A DNA stretch of 64,000 nucleotides from Deltaproteobacteria bacterium (GTDB lineage: Bacteria > Desulfobacterota > Deferrisomatia > Deferrisomatales > JACRMM01): contig JACRMM010000015.1 in the NCBI GenBank assembly GCA_016214985.1, positions 1 through 64,000 on the forward strand, in the 5' to 3' direction. Of the stretch, positions 59,945-64,000 are shown in pieces. The position numbers and the translations under genes were made by a program. The notes under the pieces are model-generated. The model had not been told where the DNA came from. It searched no databases and saw only the letters and a program-made list of their open reading frames with translations. Every line of letters starts with the position of its first letter. Positions within the stretch are counted from its first letter, which is position 1.

Positions 59945-61288
59945 TCAAACCGCCGCGGCGACCGCGAACAGCCGCCACTCGCCGGGGACACCCTTGAGAA
60001 CGTGGGCGCCGCGGTCCTCGAACCGGAGTCCGGAGCCGGCGGTGAGGTCTTTTACGGTGCTGGAGACCAACACCTCGCCGGGGCCGGCCTGCGAGGCGAT
60101 CCGGGCGCCGATGTGGACCGCGATGCCCCCGAGTTTGTCGCCGATGACCTCGCACTCTCCGGTGTGCAGCCCCGCCCGGATCTCCATGCCGAGGAGCCGG
60201 ACCGCGGCGCCGATCGCCTCGGCGCAGCGGACCGCCCGGGCCGGGCCGTCGAAGGACGCGAAGAGGCCGTCCCCGGCTGTGTCGATCTCGCGGCCGCGAA
60301 AGCGCTCCAACTCCCGCCTCGCCGACTGATAGTAGCCTTCGAGCAGCTCGCGCCACGTGCGGTCGCCCCACTGGGCGGCCTGCTCGGTCGACCCTACGAT
60401 ATCCGTGAACAGGATGGTGGCGAGGATTCGATCCGGCTCGTGGGCGTGCCGCTCACCGGTGAGGAAGACCTCGATCTCTTCCAGCAGGGTCTCCGAGTCG
60501 CCCAGATACCAGAGGTGATCGTCCCCTGGAAGCTCCACGTGTCGCGCACCCCGGATGTGTTCGGCCAGGTAGCGGCCTTGCTCCGCTGGCACCATGCGGT
60601 CGGCGGATCGCTGCAGGATCAGGGTCGGCGTGGTGATCACCGGAAGGACAGCCCGGACGTCCGTCTCGAATCCCATGCGAAGGAGCGCCACTGCGGCGCC
60701 AGGGCTCGCAGCGTTGCGCTGGAAGTTCGCCCACCACTGACGCAGCTGCGGGTCGTTCTTGTGACTTGGCGCCAACGTGGACAGCACGACACCCTCGCCC
60801 CAGCCGCGCTCCACGAGCTCGAACAGCTTGTCCCGGACTTCTGGGGCGATACCGGACGGATAGTCTGGTGCCCAGGACACCCGACCGTAGGTGCTCAGGA
60901 GGATGAGAGCCGTCGTCCGCGCTGGATGGGTCGCGGCGAAGAGAAGGGCCATGGGACCACCCTCGGACGTCCCAAGGAGCGCTGCGCTCGCTGACCCCGC
61001 CGCATCCATCACGGCCCGCACATCGTCCATTCGCTGCTCGAGGGTCGGCAGCTGATCCACGGAAACAGAGTCGGAGAGACCCGTGCCGGGCTTGTCGAAG
61101 AGGATCAGGCGGCTAAACGAGGCGAGCCGCCGCAAGAACCGGGCGGCGGCGGGGTTCTCCCACACGAGCTCCACGTGGGAGACCCAGCCGAGGACGAAGA
61201 CGAGATCCAGCGGTCCGTCCCCCACGACCTGATAGGCAATGTGGACCTTGCCGCTCTTGGCGTACCGAGTCTTCGGCATGCTCTCCAT
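59945..61288 (-). CDS. Alpha/beta hydrolase-class III cyclase fusion
   Basis: A 447-residue protein. Residues 1-260 are an alpha/beta hydrolase (FDKPGTGLSD, nucleophile elbow LGTSEGGP, GDDHLWYLGD with the catalytic His), and residues about 275-440 a class III cyclase (ATILFTDIVGST with metal-binding Asp, DTAGDGLFASFDGPARAV, GDKLGGIAVHIGARI). These fusions are known in several bacteria, where a small-molecule substrate may regulate the cyclase. ATG at 61288 has GGAG upstream; 61279 is a possible alternative. It is convergent with the 59175 gene. Confidence 0.87.
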   Translation of the reverse strand: MESMPKTRYAKSGKVHIAYQVVGDGPLDLVFVLGWVSHVELVWENPAAARFLRRLASFSRLILFDKPGTGLSDSVSVDQLPTLEQRMDDVRAVMDAAGSASAALLGTSEGGPMALLFAATHPARTTALILLSTYGRVSWAPDYPSGIAPEVRDKLFELVERGWGEGVVLSTLAPSHKNDPQLRQWWANFQRNAASPGAAVALLRMGFETDVRAVLPVITTPTLILQRSADRMVPAEQGRYLAEHIRGARHVELPGDDHLWYLGDSETLLEEIEVFLTGERHAHEPDRILATILFTDIVGSTEQAAQWGDRTWRELLEGYYQSARRELERFRGREIDTAGDGLFASFDGPARAVRCAEAIGAAVRLLGMEIRAGLHTGECEVIGDKLGGIAVHIGARIASQAGPGEVLVSSTVKDLTAGSGLRFEDRGAHVLKGVPGEWRLFAVAAAV

Positions 61289-61439
61289 CGTGACTCCGGG
61301 CTGTGGCGCTCGTTCCACCACCCGAGCAGCGGGACTTGCGTTTGACCGGGGTAGGCCAGGGCGGCCCGCTAAGGGTGGCTTGGCCATCGAAGCGTATTCG
61401 CGCGCCCTGCCGGGTCAAGGGACTTTTGTGTTCCTCGGT

Positions 61440-61550
61440 CGGGTGGTGAAGGAGTTTCCGTCTGCGGACGTGTCTCGCACCGTCGCGATGTGCGACGTCT
61501 GCCGTGCGATCGTTCGGAGAAGGAGGCCGATCGCCCCGGCCGGCTGCGAC
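61440..61550 (+). pseudogene. Ghost fragment of a ferredoxin-family gene
   Basis: A plus-strand frame reads EFPSADVSRTVAMCDVCRAI, matching VNRSVDISRTIATYDDSRAIV of the intact gene at 61682, with DNA similarity across about 90 bases. Nothing before or after it continues the match, so it is a leftover of another family copy. Confidence 0.5.
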
Positions 61551-61621
61551 CAGGAACAGACCCTCCAGGCATCCTGCGTCAGCGGGGGAGACCTCCGGCC
61601 GACCCAAGCCGATGCGCGCTC

Positions 61622-61651
61622 TTCCACGCGAGCTGTAGAATCCGCTATAAC
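61622..61651 (+). promoter_or_regulatory. Promoter of ferredoxin-family copy 4
   Basis: TTCCAC (61622-61627) and TATAAC (61646-61651) are 18 bases apart, about 31 bases before the ATG and upstream of its AAAGGAGG. Confidence 0.5.
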
Positions 61652-61681
61652 GAGCCAAATGCGCCGGCAAAGGAGGTCCCC

Positions 61682-62788
61682 ATGCCCAGTCCGATCTACA
61701 AAGAGCTTCGCGAGCAGTTGGACCAATACTCATGCGGTTTTCCGATCACCGAGTCCGGGGTGGAGCTCAGGATCCTGGAGAGGCTCTTCACCGAAGGGGA
61801 CGCCGAGCTGTTCCTCTCCCTGAGCCTGAAGCGCGAAACCGCCGAAGACGTGGCGAAACGGCTCGGGCGCGACCCGGAAGGCGTGGCCTCGACCCTGGAG
61901 GAGATGGGGGAAAAGGGGCTCGTCTTTTGCTCGGTCGCGGGCGAGGCGAAGAGCTACGGCGCGCTCCCCTTCGTGCCGGGCATCTACGAGCTGCAGCTGG
62001 CAACGATGGATCGCGAGCTGGCGGCCTTGTGCGAGCAGTACTTCGACGAGGCCCTGCTGAGGCAGGCTGCTTCGGTGGAGCCGTTCATGCGCACCGTACC
62101 GGTCAACCGGTCTGTGGACATTTCACGCACCATCGCGACGTACGACGACTCCCGGGCGATCGTCCGGGGCCAGAGTTCGATCGCCTTGGCCAACTGTATC
62201 TGCCGGGTGCAGCAGGGACTACTCGACAAGGGGTGCGAGAAACCGCTCGAGGTCTGTCTGCTCTTCGGGAAATGGGGGCAGCACTATATCGATTCGGGCA
62301 TGGCGCGGCCCATCACGGTGGCCGAGGCGCTCGCTGTCTTGGACCGGGCCGAGGCGGCGGGGCTGGTGACGCAGCCCTCCAGCTCGCAGAACCCCGGGGG
62401 GATGTGCAACTGCTGCGGGGAATGCTGCGCGGTCCTCCGCGGGCTGAACCGGCTGCCGCGTCCTGCGGAAGCCGTGACGTCCAGTTACTTCGGGGTCGTG
62501 GACTCCGACGCGTGTTCCGGGTGCGGGACTTGTCTCGAGCGGTGCCAGATGGGCGCCATCGCCCTCAATGACGAACCGGTTGCGGAGATCAGCCTGGATC
62601 GGTGCATCGGCTGCGGGCTCTGCGTAACCACCTGCCCCACCGAGGCCCTGCGCCTGGAGGTCAAGCCGGAGGACCGGCGCCCCGAGCCTGTGAAGACCGA
62701 GGCGGAGGCCATGAGAATGATGGCTCAAAAGCGAGGCAAGTCCCTGACCCCGCTTGCCTTCTCCAAGACAGCGCGAAGCCCGCATTGA
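61682..62788 (+). CDS. Winged-helix/cysteine-rich ferredoxin-family protein, copy 4
   Basis: A 368-residue relative of the 44362 protein with similar N-terminus (VELRILERLFTEGDAELFL, AEDVAKRLGRDPEGVASTL) and ANCICRVQQGLLDKGCEK plus LEVCLLFG. The dense motif here is MCNCCGECCAVLRGL, followed by clusters CSGCGTCLERCQ and CIGCGLCVTTCP. AAAGGAGG precedes the ATG. This and the 44362 gene are the most alike of the full-length copies. Function unknown. Confidence 0.72.
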   Translation: MPSPIYKELREQLDQYSCGFPITESGVELRILERLFTEGDAELFLSLSLKRETAEDVAKRLGRDPEGVASTLEEMGEKGLVFCSVAGEAKSYGALPFVPGIYELQLATMDRELAALCEQYFDEALLRQAASVEPFMRTVPVNRSVDISRTIATYDDSRAIVRGQSSIALANCICRVQQGLLDKGCEKPLEVCLLFGKWGQHYIDSGMARPITVAEALAVLDRAEAAGLVTQPSSSQNPGGMCNCCGECCAVLRGLNRLPRPAEAVTSSYFGVVDSDACSGCGTCLERCQMGAIALNDEPVAEISLDRCIGCGLCVTTCPTEALRLEVKPEDRRPEPVKTEAEAMRMMAQKRGKSLTPLAFSKTARSPH

Positions 62789-62867
62789 ACTTCTAACCCT
62801 GGCTCGCAAGGGCGGGGGGAGGCGCGTCCGGAGTCCGGTCTTGTGCCCCGGGATCGGATATCTGAAC

Positions 62868-63242
62868 ATGGCGGAGACCGCCGGCAACGGTACCTACCAC
62901 TTCCGCTTCGCGGACGGCGAGGAGAAGATCTTCGCCGTCCGCTTGGACCCTCGGACGCTCGCGGTGGTGGATCCGCCGCGAGCGTCTCCGCCCGAGTGGA
63001 TGCGCCTGGACTTCCACCAGGCCCGCAACTGCCCTCTCGATCCAGCGCTCCATCCCCGGTGCCCGATCGCGGTGCGGGTCGTAGACCTTGTCGGGGCGTT
63101 CCGGAATTCCGTGTCTTTTGAAGACGTGGAGGTCGAAGTCGAGGCGGACCGGCGGACCTACGCTCGCCCCACACCGCTCCAAAAGGGGCTGAGCTCGATC
63201 CTCGGCATCTACACCGTGTCGAAAGCGGGTGCCCGATCATGA
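62868..63242 (+). CDS. Uncharacterised protein, second copy, N-terminal half
   Basis: A 124-residue frame matching the first half of the 59175 protein (YHFRFADGEEKIFAVRLD, ARNCPLDPALHPRCPIAV). Relative to the first copy it has two extra bases at about 63221-63224 (TCGAAAGC for TCAAGC), so it leaves the original frame and ends at TGA 63240-63242 within KAGARS. Confidence 0.65.
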   Translation: MAETAGNGTYHFRFADGEEKIFAVRLDPRTLAVVDPPRASPPEWMRLDFHQARNCPLDPALHPRCPIAVRVVDLVGAFRNSVSFEDVEVEVEADRRTYARPTPLQKGLSSILGIYTVSKAGARS

Positions 63243-63574
63243 ACAAGCTCCGCCTCATGGTCGCCAACCACGTCCCCTTCGCCTCGGCCGCGGAGACGAC
63301 CTACCGGACGATTGCCACGTACCTCCTGACGCAGTACTTCCGGGAGCGCTGGGGTGCGGAGCCGGACTTCGAGCTTCGGGAACTCCCCGAGATCATCCGT
63401 GCCATTCGGGAGGTCGACGTGGGGCCGTGCGAGCGGCTGGCGGCGCGTGGGATCCAGGACGCGAGCTTGAACGCCTTCGCCATCCAAACGACCTTCGACA
63501 GAGACGTGACCTTCACGGTCCTGGACGAGCATCTGGAGCACTGGGAGGAGGTCATTCGGGAGCACTACCCTTGA
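63239..63574 (+). CDS. Uncharacterised protein, second copy, C-terminal half
   Basis: A 111-residue frame matching the second half of the 59175 protein from MNKLRLMVANHVPFASAAETTYR to the end. Its ATG overlaps the stop of the upstream half (ATGA), so the frameshift may have produced two translationally coupled halves rather than a dead gene. Both halves remain well conserved. Confidence 0.6.
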   Translation: MNKLRLMVANHVPFASAAETTYRTIATYLLTQYFRERWGAEPDFELRELPEIIRAIREVDVGPCERLAARGIQDASLNAFAIQTTFDRDVTFTVLDEHLEHWEEVIREHYP

Positions 63575-64000
63575 ACGCAAATCCAGGTCCGGAGGCATGG
63601 GCCGTAGTCCCCTTGCGTCCGCGTCTGTCCAGCGACGATCCCGTGCGACTGATGGAAGAATCGGCTGGACACCTCCTGAGGCGCCAGAAGAGGGTCCTCG
63701 GCGAGCAGGCCATCCTCGCGGCGATGCGCCTCTTCGAGAACGTGGGATGCGCACCCCGCCCGCAAGTCAGTCCGCCGCGGCGACCGCGAACTGCTGCGGG
63801 AAGGGGATATCCCATGAGGGACCGCTGGTCTACGCCTCGCGCGGGGCTTGAATCCCGCGCGCTTCCCTTTTAGGTTGGCAAGGGACGAGCTCCTGGCCTT
63901 CCGCGTCGGAGAACGGGACCGCGCGCCGAACCCCGGCTCGTTTCGGAGGCGGAGCGCCCTCGAGAGGATGAACCGTCGATGTTCCACTGGCTCCGAGACA
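63575..64000. other. Right-end region with remnant of a duplicated cyclase 3' end
   Basis: Bases 63575-63625 resemble 59880-59930, and 63749-63795 resemble 59925-59969, which include the last codons of the minus-strand hydrolase-cyclase (FAVAAA-stop; here FAVAAAD-stop). Between them lies about 120 bases not present in the first copy, reading RLMEESAGHLLRRQKRVLGE in one plus frame. A plus-strand ATG at 63979 could start a gene leaving the window. Nothing else recognised. Confidence 0.5.

Larger units (their letters stand above)
61289..61681. other. Gap with a ferredoxin-family fragment and promoter
   Basis: No complete gene is present in this 393-base stretch between the minus-strand cyclase and the next ferredoxin-family gene. 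It contains a decayed fragment of that family and a promoter, annotated separately. Confidence 0.6.

Overview
The window is GC-rich, mostly single-copy bacterial chromosome with dense, often overlapping genes. Multihaem c-type cytochromes, an octahaem nitrite-reductase-like protein, a CooT-family nickel protein, a DUF6485 protein, large PAS/GAF hybrid kinases and a probable selenoprotein point to an anaerobic or facultative deltaproteobacterium of the Desulfobacterota/Desulfuromonadia type. This is inference from gene content; there is no rRNA in the window to settle it.

Layout. 0-8 kb: the start of an exported protein leaving the left edge, a PAS-PocR sensor with a sigma54-type promoter, a nagZ/AmgK-like muropeptide-recycling pair, a CooT-family protein, thiamine genes (ThiE/TenI-like and a ThiD-ThiN fusion) and an exported LysM-NlpC/P60 hydrolase. 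8-18 kb: a periplasmic rhodanese with an in-frame UGA at a cysteine position, a 1219-residue hybrid histidine kinase, a NitT/TauT-type ABC transporter (fused permease plus ATPase), tRNA-Asn and an aconitase. 18-28 kb: a membrane-sensor/tetrahaem-cytochrome operon, a Fur-family regulator, a beta-helix protein, an amidase, a proteasome-like Ntn hydrolase, and an operon of MetE-like protein, small exported protein and octahaem cytochrome. 28-44 kb: Uma2 protein, a hybrid kinase paired with a PstS-like binding protein, a Kunitz-like lipoprotein, mnmA-mtaB-rnc, DUF6485 protein, tex, two toxin-antitoxin pairs, ferritin and a three-domain M1/M28/PDZ peptidase.

44-64 kb is different: an expanded and partly decaying cluster built from repeated modules. 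It holds four full copies plus two fragments of a cysteine-rich winged-helix/ferredoxin protein family, two intact or near-intact class III nucleotide cyclase-AAA-TPR proteins plus decayed relatives, a third cyclase fused to an alpha/beta hydrolase, a lone cyclic-nucleotide-binding domain, a metallo-beta-lactamase-fold protein, a methyltransferase, two small ABM-like proteins and two copies of an unknown protein. Segmental duplications, an amber-interrupted cyclase, frameshifts and gene fragments show recent turnover. I propose that this region couples iron-sulfur redox sensing to cyclic-nucleotide signalling; that is inference from co-location and domains, not shown by the sequence.
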